Shown here piece after piece: positions 1-8,067 of a stretch of DNA of 48,707 nucleotides (positions are counted from its first letter, which is position 1; the number at the start of each line of letters is the position of its first letter). Source of the DNA: Actinomadura sp. BRA 177 (GTDB lineage Bacteria; Actinomycetota; Actinomycetes; Streptosporangiales; Streptosporangiaceae); NCBI RefSeq assembly GCF_013372625.1, contig NZ_JABXFD010000290.1, forward strand, positions 1 to 48,707, read 5' to 3'. The position numbers were made by a program, and so were the translations under genes. The notes beneath the pieces were generated by a model, which did not search any database, was not told where the DNA came from, and saw only the letters and a list, made by a program, of their open reading frames with translations.

Positions 1-421
1 ACCCCGACCCGAACCCCTGACCGAACGACCACCGCCCGGACGCGTGTCGCCCGGGGACCACCGCCGGGACGTGCGCCGGCCGGACGTTGCGCCGACCGGG
101 CGACGTGCGCGGATCGGACGGGGGCGGGTGGAAAGTGGTTGACCGGAAAGCGCGGTGGACTGGTCAATATCGGCGGTGTCCAAGATCTTCGGCACGCGGT
201 CGGCTACCGTCGGCGGAGTGACAGACGTCGCGACCGCCAGGCGAAGCACCGCCGCGAACCGGCGCGCCACCGCGTTCCGGGGAGCTGAGCGCGGGGCCGG
301 GACAGGCCCGGCCGGACGGCGTCCGCAAACCCCGCATCATTGCTCTCGATGTGCGATTACCCGCAATGTGCAATCATGTCGGCACCCCAGCCGCCTGTTT
401 ACTTCCGCTAAGTGAGTCCAC
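1..421. other. Intergenic region upstream of the XRE regulator
   Basis: No convincing gene is seen in this GC-rich stretch; the open frames have no ribosome binding site and no recognisable protein. The last 80 bases are less GC-rich and probably hold the promoter of the following regulator. A short inverted repeat, ACTT-ccgct-AAGT, lies at about 401-413 just before the start codon and could be an autoregulatory operator. That is inference only. Confidence 0.4.
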
Positions 422-1903
422 ATGCCGGGTCCAGGCAACGTCGGAGAACGTGTCCGCAACCTGCGGCTGACCAGACGCTTGTCGCAGGCACAGCTCGCCG
501 GTCACGACCTCTCCGACAGCTATATCTCTCTGATCGAGTCGGGCAAGCGCACGCCGACGCCGACCGTCCTGCGGATGCTGGCCGAGCGCCTCGGCTGCAC
601 GCCGGAATACCTCGCCGAGGGCGTCGAGCCGGAGCAGCGCGCGCACCTGGAGGTGCGGGAGCGGCACGCCCACCTCGCGCTGCTGCGCGGGGACGCCGCC
701 ACCGCCGAGGCCGGGTTCGACGAGGTGATCGCGCGCAGCGACGACCCCGACCTGACGTCCCGCGCCCGCTGGGGCCGCGCCCGCGCCCTGGAGGAGCTGG
801 GCCGGACGGACGCCGCCATCGCGCTCTTCGAGGAGCTGCGCGAGCAGGCCGAGCGCGACCCCGGCCGGGCGAGCTGGCTGCCGCCGGTGATCGCGCTGGC
901 CAGGTGCTACCACACCGTCGGCGACCTCGGGCAGGCGATCGCGCTCGGTGAGCGCGCCGTCGCCCGGCTGGAGCAGCTCGGGCTCGGCGCCGGCCACGAG
1001 TTCACCGAGGCCGGGCGGATCCTGCTCCTGGCCTACGTGGATCGCTCCGACCCCACGCGCGCGCACGAGCTCGGACGCCGCCTCCTCAACCCGGAGCAGT
1101 CCGAGGACGAGCCGGTGAGCGTCCACTACCAGCGGGCGAGCATGCGCGCACTGGACGAGGGGACCATCGGCGATTCCCTGTACTTCGCCGACCAGGCCTT
1201 GGCGGCACGCACCGACGCCACCCCCGTGCAGAGCCGCGCCCGTCTCGCCCTTGCCGGCGCCAAGGCGCTGCTCAGGGGCGTCCTGCCGTTCTCGGCCATC
1301 GTGGCGCCGGGTGCGATGCCGTCCAGTGAGTTCGGCGTCGAACGTCCGCGGCCGGAGGGCACGCGTGAGGCCGCGCAAGAGGCGCTGGAGCTTCTCCAAG
1401 GGACGACGGACCTCAAGGGTGAAGAGTCCACCGAGAGCACCATCACCAAGGCGCGTGCGCTGGTCCTCACCGGTGAACTGGACGATGCGATCGCCACGCT
1501 GGAACGTTTCCTCGACACCGGGCTGGCGTTGGGTCCGCCGACGAGCAACCACACTGTGACGCCGCAGCCCGGCAGCGACCTCGCCGTGCGCACGCAGAAG
1601 ACCATCCTGGCCCGGCTCGTCCTCGCGCGCGCACGCGTGGCCGAGGGCGACCGCACGGCCGCCCAGGTCGTCCTGCACGCGGCGTCCGATCAGCTCGCGG
1701 CGCTGGCACCGGGCCGTCCGGCGGCACACCTGTTCAGGGAACTGGGCGAACTGTACGAACTCGTCCAGGACCCCGAGAGCGCCGCCGCCGCGTACCGCCA
1801 AGCCCTCCAGGCCGCCGGTCTGTCCGCGTCCCAGATCACGTCCTCACCTCCCGGTGCGAGGACGCCTTCCCTCCACGGCCCCCACGACGACCCGAGCCGC
1901 TGA
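422..1903 (+). CDS. XRE-family HTH regulator with TPR-like repeats
   Basis: A 493-residue regulator. Residues 5-65 form a Cro/C1-type helix-turn-helix (RNLRLTRRLSQAQLA, then SDSYISLIESGKRTPTP). The rest, from about residue 75, is a run of paired alpha helices of TPR type (for example RARWGRARALEELGRTDAAI and FRELGELYELVQDPESAAAA). This architecture is common in actinomycete regulators, where the TPR part senses a peptide or protein partner. The ATG at 422 has only a weak AAGTGAG sequence ahead of it. The gene stands alone, so its targets are unknown. Confidence 0.85.
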   Translation: MPGPGNVGERVRNLRLTRRLSQAQLAGHDLSDSYISLIESGKRTPTPTVLRMLAERLGCTPEYLAEGVEPEQRAHLEVRERHAHLALLRGDAATAEAGFDEVIARSDDPDLTSRARWGRARALEELGRTDAAIALFEELREQAERDPGRASWLPPVIALARCYHTVGDLGQAIALGERAVARLEQLGLGAGHEFTEAGRILLLAYVDRSDPTRAHELGRRLLNPEQSEDEPVSVHYQRASMRALDEGTIGDSLYFADQALAARTDATPVQSRARLALAGAKALLRGVLPFSAIVAPGAMPSSEFGVERPRPEGTREAAQEALELLQGTTDLKGEESTESTITKARALVLTGELDDAIATLERFLDTGLALGPPTSNHTVTPQPGSDLAVRTQKTILARLVLARARVAEGDRTAAQVVLHAASDQLAALAPGRPAAHLFRELGELYELVQDPESAAAAYRQALQAAGLSASQITSSPPGARTPSLHGPHDDPSR

Positions 1904-2139
1904 CCACCCGCATCCCACGACAGTCGGGTGACGCCTGGGGCTGGACGGCCTCCGACAGCGACACGTGCGTCGCCCCCTCGTCGCCGATCGAGGTGGGCAC
2001 GTCGTACATCGCTGGCCGACGCGGTCTCCAGGACCACGCGGGAAGCGATGTGATCGATATCCCCTGAGACGGGAACAAAGCCGACCCGATCTTGCTTTAC
2101 CCTTAAACGTAGGATGACTGGTTGATCGGAGGTTGTTGG

Positions 2140-2850
2140 ATGACGTTGCGCACGGCTCGGCGGTCGTCGCTCGTCGACCAGGTGATCGGCCAGCTCAGGG
2201 ACGAGATCGTCGGGGGAAGCTGGGCGGTCGGCGCGAAGATCCCGCCGGAGCCGGTGCTGGCGGAGACGCTCGGGGTCGGGCGCAACACCGTCCGCGAGGC
2301 GGTCCGCGCGCTCACCCATGCGGGGCTCCTGGAGAGCCGGCAGGGCGACGGGACGTACGTCCGCGCGACGAGCGAGCTGTCCGGGGCCGTCCGGCGGCGC
2401 CTGGAAACGGCGGAACTGGTCGAGATCCTGGAGGTCCGGCGCGGGTTCGAGGTGGAGGCGGCGCGGCTCGCCGCGACCCGCCGCACCGAAGCCGACATCG
2501 CCGCCATCGCGGTCGCTTTGGCCCGCCGCGACGCCGCCTGGGCGGCCGGTGAGCACGCCACGTTCGTCGAAGCGGACCTCGCCTTCCATACGGCCGTGGT
2601 CGAAGCCACCCACAACCGCGTTCTCACGGACCTGTACCGCGACTTCAGCGCCGCGCTGCGGGCCAGCATCGGCGCCGCCGGCGTCCTGCTGGAGCACGCG
2701 GACGTCCCGCACGGCCCCATCGCCGCGGCCGTCGAGGCGGGCGACGCCGACGCCGCGACCCAGGCCACCCACGCGTGCCTCGACCAGATCCTCGCCTCCA
2801 CCGCCGCGCCCGCCCGCGAGCCGACACCCGAGACCCAGCACGATTCCTGA
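2140..2850 (+). CDS. FadR/GntR-family transcriptional regulator (FCD domain)
   Basis: A 236-residue regulator. Residues 8-70 are a winged helix of GntR type (LAETLGVGRNTVREAVRALT, ending QGDGTYVRA). Residues 85-215 are an all-helical FCD ligand domain with the conserved metal-site pattern (EADLAFHTAVVEATHN, later THACLDQIL). The ATG at 2140 is chosen over the in-frame TTG at 2122 because GGAGG at 2128-2132 sits seven bases before the ATG. The next gene on the strand is an MFS exporter, separated by a minisatellite, so it is a possible but unproven target. Confidence 0.85.
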   Translation: MTLRTARRSSLVDQVIGQLRDEIVGGSWAVGAKIPPEPVLAETLGVGRNTVREAVRALTHAGLLESRQGDGTYVRATSELSGAVRRRLETAELVEILEVRRGFEVEAARLAATRRTEADIAAIAVALARRDAAWAAGEHATFVEADLAFHTAVVEATHNRVLTDLYRDFSAALRASIGAAGVLLEHADVPHGPIAAAVEAGDADAATQATHACLDQILASTAAPAREPTPETQHDS

Positions 2851-2872
2851 CCGACCCGCCCCCCGACGAGAC

Positions 2873-3161
2873 GCCGAACTGGCGAGGCGACCCGAAGCGA
2901 TGAGCCAGCTGAACCGGCGAGGCGGCGGGGGCGGCCGAGATGGCCGCAGCACCGCCGGCCGAACTGACAAGACGGCCGAACTGACGAGACGGCCGAAGCG
3001 ACGGGGCAGCCGAACGGGCAGGGGTGGCCGAACCGACGGGACGGCTGAACCGGCGGGGCGGCTGAACCGGCGAGGTGGCCGAACCGGCGGGACGGCTGAA
3101 CCGGCGGGGTGGCCGAACCGGCGGGACGGCTGAACCGGCGGGGCGGCCGAAGCGGCGAGCA
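2873..3161. repeat. 17-bp degenerate tandem repeat (minisatellite)
   Basis: Twelve adjacent copies of a unit close to GCCGAACCGGCGGGACG run from 2958 to 3161. Ten are exactly 17 bp; the copy at 3009 is 18 bp and the last is 16 bp. Three further copies lie at 2873, 2890 and 2908. The main variants are GCC/GCT at the start and GACG/GGCG/GGTG at the end. The array fills nearly all the space between the FadR-type regulator and the MFS gene. The unit length is not a multiple of three and no ribosome binding site leads into it, so it is unlikely to be coding. Confidence 0.9.
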
Positions 3162-3227
3162 GTTTGAACTGATGAGTAGCCCGGACCGATGGGACGGGCG
3201 GGACGATGTGATGGCGAGCAAGGTGAG

Positions 3228-4472
3228 ATGAACAGTTCTGCGACGACTCCGGTTTCCCGTGGTGCGGCCGTGTGGTCGCTGGTCGGGCTGGTGCTGCTGA
3301 CCGTCAACCTGCGGGCGGCGATCACCGGGATCGCCCCGGTGCTCGGCGAGCTGCGGGACGTCTTCGGGCTGTCCGGCGCCGAGGTCGGGGTCCTCACCAC
3401 GCTGCCGGTGCTGTGCCTGGGCGCGTTCGCCGGCGTCGCGCCGGTCGTGGCGCGGCGGCTCGGCACCGAGACCGCGATCGCCGGGTCTCTCGTCATGATC
3501 ACGGTGGGGATCGTGCTGCGCGTGGTGCAGTCCCCCGTGTCGCTGTTCGTTGGAACGGTCCTGGCGGGCGCGGGGATCGCGATGGGCAACGTCCTCATGC
3601 CGGCCGTGATCAAGCGCGCGTTCCCGTCCCGTGTGGGGTCGCTCACCGGCCTCGCGATGATGCTGATGGCGGCCAGCGGCGCCGTCGCGGCGGGGCTCGC
3701 GGTGCCGCTGGACGAGGCGGGCGGGTGGCGGCTCGCCCTCGCCGTCTGGGCCGTCCCGTCGCTGGTCGCCGTGCTGGTGTGGGGGCCGCTCGCCCTCCGC
3801 GGCCGGCGCGCGCCGGCCGAGCCCGTGGCGGCCCCGCGCGGTGAGGGTTCGCTGCTGCGCTCCCCGACCGCCTGGTACGTCGCCGTCTTCATGGGGCTGA
3901 CGTCGCTGATGTTCTACGTCCTGATGTCGTGGCTGCCGGAGATCATGCAGGACGCCGGATACGCGCCCGCCGCCGCCGGGATGATGGTCTCCGCGATGAT
4001 GATCGTCGGCATTCCGCTGGGCTTCGTCGTCCCGGTGTTCGCCGCGCGGCTGCGCGACCAGCGTCCAGTGATCGTCGCCGTCGCCGTCACCATGGTGGTG
4101 GGCCTCGTCGGGCTGCTGCTCGTCCCGTCGGCCGGGTGGGCGTGGGTCCTGATCCTCGGTGTCGGCACGGGCAGCGCGTTCCCGCTGGCGTACACGCTGC
4201 TCAGCCTGCGGTCGCCGAGCCCGTCAGTGGCGGCGGGGCTGTCCGGGATGGCGCAGACGGGCGGTTACCTTCTTGCCGCCGCCGGCCCGCTGGCGGTCGG
4301 CGTGCTGCACGATGCCACCGGTGGCTGGAACGTTCCCATCGTGCTGCTGCTCGCGCTGGTCGTGCCCGAGATCGTCTTCGGGCTGCTGGCGGCGCGTCCC
4401 GGCTTCGTCCGGCCGGCGCGTCCGGCGACCCGCACGGCAGTGGCCGCCCTGGAGCCCGCCCGGACGCGCTGA
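3228..4472 (+). CDS. CynX/NimT-family MFS transporter
   Basis: A 414-residue integral membrane protein with about 12 hydrophobic segments. The first segment carries the CynX/NimT signature (NLRAAITGIAPVLGELRD), the family that includes cyanate and 2-nitroimidazole transporters. It is probably a proton-coupled exporter or importer of a small anion or drug; the substrate cannot be read from sequence. The ATG at 3228 is preferred over the upstream ATG at 3189 because AGGTGA precedes it and homologues begin near here. It is convergent and abutting with the next gene. Confidence 0.85.
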   Translation: MNSSATTPVSRGAAVWSLVGLVLLTVNLRAAITGIAPVLGELRDVFGLSGAEVGVLTTLPVLCLGAFAGVAPVVARRLGTETAIAGSLVMITVGIVLRVVQSPVSLFVGTVLAGAGIAMGNVLMPAVIKRAFPSRVGSLTGLAMMLMAASGAVAAGLAVPLDEAGGWRLALAVWAVPSLVAVLVWGPLALRGRRAPAEPVAAPRGEGSLLRSPTAWYVAVFMGLTSLMFYVLMSWLPEIMQDAGYAPAAAGMMVSAMMIVGIPLGFVVPVFAARLRDQRPVIVAVAVTMVVGLVGLLLVPSAGWAWVLILGVGTGSAFPLAYTLLSLRSPSPSVAAGLSGMAQTGGYLLAAAGPLAVGVLHDATGGWNVPIVLLLALVVPEIVFGLLAARPGFVRPARPATRTAVAALEPARTR

Positions 4473-4781
4473 TCAGGTCAGGTCGACGGCGTCCAGGTCC
4501 AGGACGCGCGCGTGCAGGACGAGCCGCTGGTGCAGCGCGGCCCGGAGCGCCCGGTGCAGGCCGTCCTCCAGGTAGAGCTCGCCGTGCCACTGGACGACGT
4601 GCGGGAACAGGTCGCCGTAGAACGTGGAGTCCTTCGACAGCAGGGACTGCAGGTCCATCTCGCGTTTGGTGCTGACGAGCTGGTCGAGGCGTACCTGGCG
4701 AGGCGGGATCTTGGCCCAGTCCCGGGACGAGAGCCCGTGGTCCGGATAGGGCCTTCCGTCACCGACCGCCTTGAAGATCAC
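4473..4781 (-). CDS. Small conserved actinobacterial protein (VapB-like by annotation)
   Basis: A 102-residue soluble protein beginning MIFKAVGDGRPYPDHGL, with a conserved core (STFYGDLFPHVVQWHGELYLEDGLHRALRA). I recall close relatives being widespread in actinomycetes and often labelled VapB-family antitoxin, but no toxin gene adjoins it and the antitoxin role is doubtful. GGAG lies just ahead of the ATG. Its stop touches the stop of the convergent MFS gene. It is divergent from the HD/LuxR regulator. Confidence 0.7.
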   Translation of the reverse strand: MIFKAVGDGRPYPDHGLSSRDWAKIPPRQVRLDQLVSTKREMDLQSLLSKDSTFYGDLFPHVVQWHGELYLEDGLHRALRAALHQRLVLHARVLDLDAVDLT

Positions 4782-4829
4782 GCTCCGAGTCTACGGCGTC
4801 GCCTTCCAGCGGGAGAAGGCAACGCAACA

Positions 4830-4871
4830 ACACGTGTCACTTGAGTTGCCTCAGTCGGTAAACCAGTTACC
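4830..4871. promoter_or_regulatory. Divergent promoter region with inverted repeats
   Basis: Between two divergent genes lie the palindrome ACACGTGT (4830-4837) and the inverted repeat GGTAA-accag-TTACC (4857-4871). This stretch is richer in A and T than its flanks. These are candidate operators for one or both genes. No experiment or homologous site supports this. Confidence 0.35.
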
Positions 4872-4919
4872 GCGCAGTTCAGGCCGTCCGTCATTAAGTT
4901 CCGGGCGTACCGTTGGGCC

Positions 4920-6479
4920 ATGACGGGTGCGCGTCCTTCCGGAGTACGGCTCGCTGAGCTGGTGGGCGCGCTCTCCCTGGCCGTCGACCTGGGCCTAGGG
5001 CAGCCCATGGAGCACGTCGCACGCTCTTGTCTGCTCGCCTGCCGCCTGGGGTCGCGCATAGGGCTGGACGAAGCGGACCGTGCCGCGCTCTACTACACGG
5101 CCCTCCTCGGCTGGGTCGGATGCATCGCCGACAGCCACGAAGCCTCGAAATGGTTCGGGGACGACATCGACTACCGTGCCGGCGTCTTCGACGTGGACAC
5201 CAAGCCGCTGCCCTTCCTCGGCTACCTCGTCCGCCGCGCCGGGACGGATGCACCACCCGTGCAACGGGTCGGCGCCAAGGCCGTCGTCGCGGTGACCGGA
5301 GCCCATGCCCTGCGCGAAACCCTGCGCTCCCACTGCCAGGTCACCGCCGCCATCGCCGGCCGCCTCGGTCTCGGACCGGACGTCCGCGACCCGCTCGGGC
5401 AGATCTTCGCGCGCTGGGACGGCAAGGGCCTGCCCGCGGGCCTGGCCGGCGACCGGATCGCGATCGCCGTCCGGCTGTGGCACGTCGCGGACGTCACCGA
5501 GGTCCACCACCGGCACGGCGGCCCGGACGCCGCCCGCAAGGTCGCCGCCGACCGGCGCGGCGGCCACTTCGACCCCGCGATCGCCGACGAGTTCCTCTCC
5601 TGCGCGCCGGATCTCTTCGCCGGGCTGCCCGAGGGATCGAGCTGGGACGACCTGATCGCCGCGGAACCGGCCCTGCGCCCGTCGCTGTCCGAGGACGAGC
5701 TGGACCGGGCCCTCGAAGTCCTCGCCGACTACGCCGACCTCAAGGCGCCCCACCTGCGCGGACATTCACGGGGCGTGAGCGCGCTCGCCGCCGCCGCGGC
5801 CGCCCGGCTCGGCGTCGACACCAGCCTCGTCCGGCGCGCGGCCCTGGTTCATGACCTGGGACGGATTGGCATCCCGACCACGATCTGGGAGAAAGCCGGC
5901 CCATTGACCGCGGCCGAGCGGGAACGGGTGCGGCTCTGCCCGCACTACACCGACCGGATGCTGGCCCGGCCGCCCGCGCTCGCCTCGATCGGCACCGTCG
6001 CCGCGCTGGCGTACGAGCGGCTGGACGGCTCGGGCCATCACCGGGGCCTGCCGGCCGCCGCGATCCCCATGCCCGCCCGGGTCCTCGCGGCGGCCGACTG
6101 CTACCAGGCGATGACCGAAGCCCGTCCGCACCGTGCCGCGCTGACGGCGTCCGCCGCCGCGAAGGAGTTGCGTGCCGAGGCGTCCGCCGGGCGGCTGGAC
6201 GCGTCCGCCGTCGATGCCGTCCTCGCCTGCGCCGGCCATCGTCCGTCCCGCCGTCCGGCCGGACCGGCGGGGCTGACGCCGCGCGAGACCGATGTGCTGG
6301 CGCTGCTCGCCCGTGGTTCGTCCAACCGGCAGATCGCCCGTCGGCTCGGCATCACCCCCAAGACGGCCGGAAACCACATCGAGCACATCTACGCCAAAAC
6401 GGGTGTCTCGACCCGGGCCGCCGCGACCCTGTTCGCGATGGAGCACGGGCTGCTGGACCATGGGGCGAACACCTCATGA
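4920..6479 (+). CDS. HD-domain protein with C-terminal LuxR DNA-binding domain
   Basis: A 519-residue protein. The N-terminal half is helical and conserved in actinomycete HD/LuxR proteins. Residues 280-400 form an HD-GYP-like domain with HDLGRIGIP and a later YERLDGSGHHRG segment. Residues 445-510 are a LuxR/GerE helix-turn-helix (LTPRETDVLALLARG, RRLGITPKTAGNHIEHI). HD-GYP enzymes hydrolyse cyclic di-GMP, but here the usual His before ERxDGSG is Tyr and the GYP triplet is not kept, so it may be a non-catalytic sensor. Likely a transcriptional regulator. Confidence 0.8.
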   Translation: MTGARPSGVRLAELVGALSLAVDLGLGQPMEHVARSCLLACRLGSRIGLDEADRAALYYTALLGWVGCIADSHEASKWFGDDIDYRAGVFDVDTKPLPFLGYLVRRAGTDAPPVQRVGAKAVVAVTGAHALRETLRSHCQVTAAIAGRLGLGPDVRDPLGQIFARWDGKGLPAGLAGDRIAIAVRLWHVADVTEVHHRHGGPDAARKVAADRRGGHFDPAIADEFLSCAPDLFAGLPEGSSWDDLIAAEPALRPSLSEDELDRALEVLADYADLKAPHLRGHSRGVSALAAAAAARLGVDTSLVRRAALVHDLGRIGIPTTIWEKAGPLTAAERERVRLCPHYTDRMLARPPALASIGTVAALAYERLDGSGHHRGLPAAAIPMPARVLAAADCYQAMTEARPHRAALTASAAAKELRAEASAGRLDASAVDAVLACAGHRPSRRPAGPAGLTPRETDVLALLARGSSNRQIARRLGITPKTAGNHIEHIYAKTGVSTRAAATLFAMEHGLLDHGANTS

Positions 6480-6550
6480 CCCGGGCCCCGGGCCGGCCGC
6501 ACGCTGGGTGATGTCCGCGAGGGACGCGGACACCGACCCAGGAGGGCACC

Positions 6551-6826
6551 ATGCCGAAGTACGTGATCGAGCGGACCGTCCCGTCCGCCGGGCAGCTGAG
6601 CGCGGACGACCTGCGGGAACTCGCGGCCAAGTCCAACGCCGTCCTGGACGGCATGGTCGGCGGCATCCAGTGGGTGCACAGCTACGTGGCCGAGGACCGG
6701 CTGTTCTGCGTCTACAACGCCGAGAACGCGGACCTGATCCGCGACCACGCCACCCGCGGCGGCTTCCCCTGCGACAACATCCGCCAGGTCAGCGCCATCA
6801 TCGACCCCGTGACCGCCGAGCAGTGA
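6551..6826 (+). CDS. DUF4242 (SCO4226-like) protein
   Basis: A 91-residue protein starting MPKYVIERTVPSAGQL, typical of the DUF4242 family. The Streptomyces member SCO4226 is a small ferredoxin-fold protein reported to bind nickel; metal binding here is inferred from family. Conserved features include WVHSYVAEDRLFCVYNAEN. GGAGG at 6540-6544 places the start clearly. A strong terminator follows about 30 bases after the stop. Confidence 0.8.
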   Translation: MPKYVIERTVPSAGQLSADDLRELAAKSNAVLDGMVGGIQWVHSYVAEDRLFCVYNAENADLIRDHATRGGFPCDNIRQVSAIIDPVTAEQ

Positions 6827-6858
6827 CACCCTGATGGCCCGGCGTGCCGGACCTATAA

Positions 6859-6892
6859 CACGTGAGGGACGCCGGCAAGCGTCCCTCACGTG
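6859..6892. terminator. Strong hairpin terminator
   Basis: A perfect 13-bp inverted repeat (CACGTGAGGGACG and its complement) with an 8-base loop lies between the DUF4242 gene and the VapC remnant on the other strand. It lacks a long T-run, as is common in actinomycetes. It probably ends transcription in both directions. Confidence 0.75.
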
Positions 6893-6982
6893 CAGCGTCA
6901 GGAGCCCGATCACCGCGCCGGCCAGTGCTCTGTCGAGGACGCACGAGGTGAGAACCGGGGCGTGGATGGACGCCACGCCTCC

Positions 6983-7333
6983 TCACGCTGGAAGGTGCCG
7001 AGGTTCGCGTGGAGTGCCCGGCCTGGTGACGGGAACGACGGTCAGCAGATCTTCCAGCCCGCGGAAGTCCTGCGGGTTGGTGGTGTAGAGCGGCAGTCCC
7101 TCGGCGATCGCGACAGAGACGATCAACAGGCCGGCGATCCGGCGCCGCGGTTTGCGGCCCGCTGCGACCACCGCCGCGCACACACGCCCATAGATCCGAG
7201 CGGCCTCGACGTCGAACGGAATCGGATCGAACTCATTCTCCGCGCGCTGCAGTACATCCAACCGCCGCGCCCGTTCGGTGTGCAGGTCCCGTTGGGTGAC
7301 CTCGGGTTGGGCGCTCATGCCCACCAGGATGGA
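6983..7333 (-). pseudogene. VapC-type PIN toxin, N-terminally truncated
   Basis: About 113 residues match the C-terminal three quarters of actinomycete VapC PIN-domain ribonucleases: FDPIPFDVEAARIYGRVCAAV, then IAGLLIVSVAIAEGLPLYTTN. The N-terminal strand with the first catalytic Asp is missing. An in-frame stop lies about ten bases before the first possible start, a GTG at 7324. The segment normally reading VDLLIAATA reads AGLLIVSVA, so another acidic residue is also lost. No antitoxin gene adjoins it. The product is almost certainly inactive. Confidence 0.75.
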
Positions 7334-7392
7334 TCAGAGTGCCATGCCGTGTCACACGGTGGCACAAGTGACCGGTAGCCGGGGGATGCGAA

Positions 7393-7421
7393 AGGCCGGT
7401 GCCCGTGGTGGGCACCGGCCT
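7393..7421 (-). terminator. Terminator of tRNA-Ser
   Basis: A perfect 12-bp inverted repeat (AGGCCGGTGCCC and its complement) with a 5-base loop lies six bases past the encoded CCA end of the tRNA on the minus strand. It is followed by TTT on that strand, as expected for an intrinsic terminator. Confidence 0.8.
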
Positions 7422-7426
7422 CGGTG

Positions 7427-7514
7427 TGGCGGAGGATGCGAGATTCGAACTCGCGAGGGCGTGAACCCAACACGCTTTCCAAGCGTGCGCCCTAGGCCAC
7501 TAGGCGAATCCTCC
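7427..7514 (-). tRNA. tRNA-Ser (GGA)
   Basis: Read on the minus strand, the acceptor stem GGAGGAT pairs with ATCCTCC. The anticodon stem CACGC/GCGTG encloses the loop TTGGAAA, giving anticodon GGA (reads UCC and UCU). A long variable arm typical of class II tRNAs and the T arm GCGAG-TTCGAAT-CTCGC are present. The discriminator is G, as usual for serine tRNAs, and the CCA end is encoded at 7427-7429. There is no sign of integration at this tRNA. Confidence 0.95.
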
Positions 7515-7524
7515 ACGGGGAAGC

Positions 7525-7857
7525 CTACCGGGTCCCGGGCAGTGATCTGACATCAATTACGGCGGAGACCGGGATCGGTCCGTAGACGTGAGGGAAGAGC
7601 TCGTCACCGGCGGGTTCGTAGCGGACCGGGGCGTCCAGCCGGGACACGTCGATGCTCAGCAGGACCAGGTCTTCTCGCTGGACGCCGGTGTAGAAGCGGG
7701 CCAGGACGCCGTCCACTTGGGCCATGTCGGACGAGCAGTGGATGAAGCCCTCCTCGTCCAGCGTCCGGCCCAGCGTGGACATGGTGTACGACACACCGGC
7801 GGCGCGGGCGGATTCCCAGTGGGTTCGTTCGGCGATGTGCAGGATCGGGGCGGCCAT
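7525..7857 (-). CDS. DUF952 family protein
   Basis: A 110-residue protein with the DUF952 pattern: ILHIAERTHWESARAAG at the start, EEGFIHCSS in the middle, and FPHVYGPIPVSAVIDV at the end. The family is widespread and of unknown biochemical function; some members carry glutathione transferase labels without proof. The ATG at 7857 is chosen because homologues begin here; an upstream in-frame ATG at 7887 would add an unconserved arginine-rich tail. Confidence 0.8.
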   Translation of the reverse strand: MAAPILHIAERTHWESARAAGVSYTMSTLGRTLDEEGFIHCSSDMAQVDGVLARFYTGVQREDLVLLSIDVSRLDAPVRYEPAGDELFPHVYGPIPVSAVIDVRSLPGTR

Positions 7858-7914
7858 GAGGCGGAGACTACGCGGGAAGCGTGGCAATCCAGGGCCGGGG
7901 ATGACATAGACTCA

Positions 7915-8011
7915 GGGGCAGACCCCTCGCATGGCGTCACCCTGTGAACCTCCCCAGGGCCGGAAGGCAGCAAGGATAAACAGGCTCTGGCGGGTGTGCG
8001 GGGGGTCCCTT
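7915..8011 (+). ncRNA. ffs: Signal recognition particle RNA, small bacterial type
   Basis: The conserved SRP tip is present: CCCTGTGAACCTCCCCAGG, then GGAAGGCAGCAAGG, then CAGGCTCTGG. The outer stem pairs GACCCCTCGCAT (7921-7932) with GTGTGCGGGGGGTC (7995-8008). The RNA binds Ffh and is needed for co-translational membrane targeting. Its position directly before dnaX is the usual actinobacterial order. Exact ends are estimated from the stem. Confidence 0.9.
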
Positions 8012-8067
8012 CGTTTAAGGGACTGTGTGCTTCTGACGCTCTGCTTCTCCAGGAGGGCGGACCCCCG

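Noticed and set aside
1904..2121. A small minus-strand gene between the XRE and FadR-type regulators
   Set aside because: No ribosome binding site, no recognisable family and frames that run into both neighbours.
7427..7514. tRNA-Ser as an attachment site
   Set aside because: No second copy of the tRNA 3' end and no integrase lies nearby. The only attachment repeats are in the DUF5063 gene.
7996..8067. An upstream extension of dnaX
   Set aside because: The extra codons lie in the SRP RNA and the spacer; ATG 8068 has a clear ribosome binding site and the conserved start MSLALYRKYRP.
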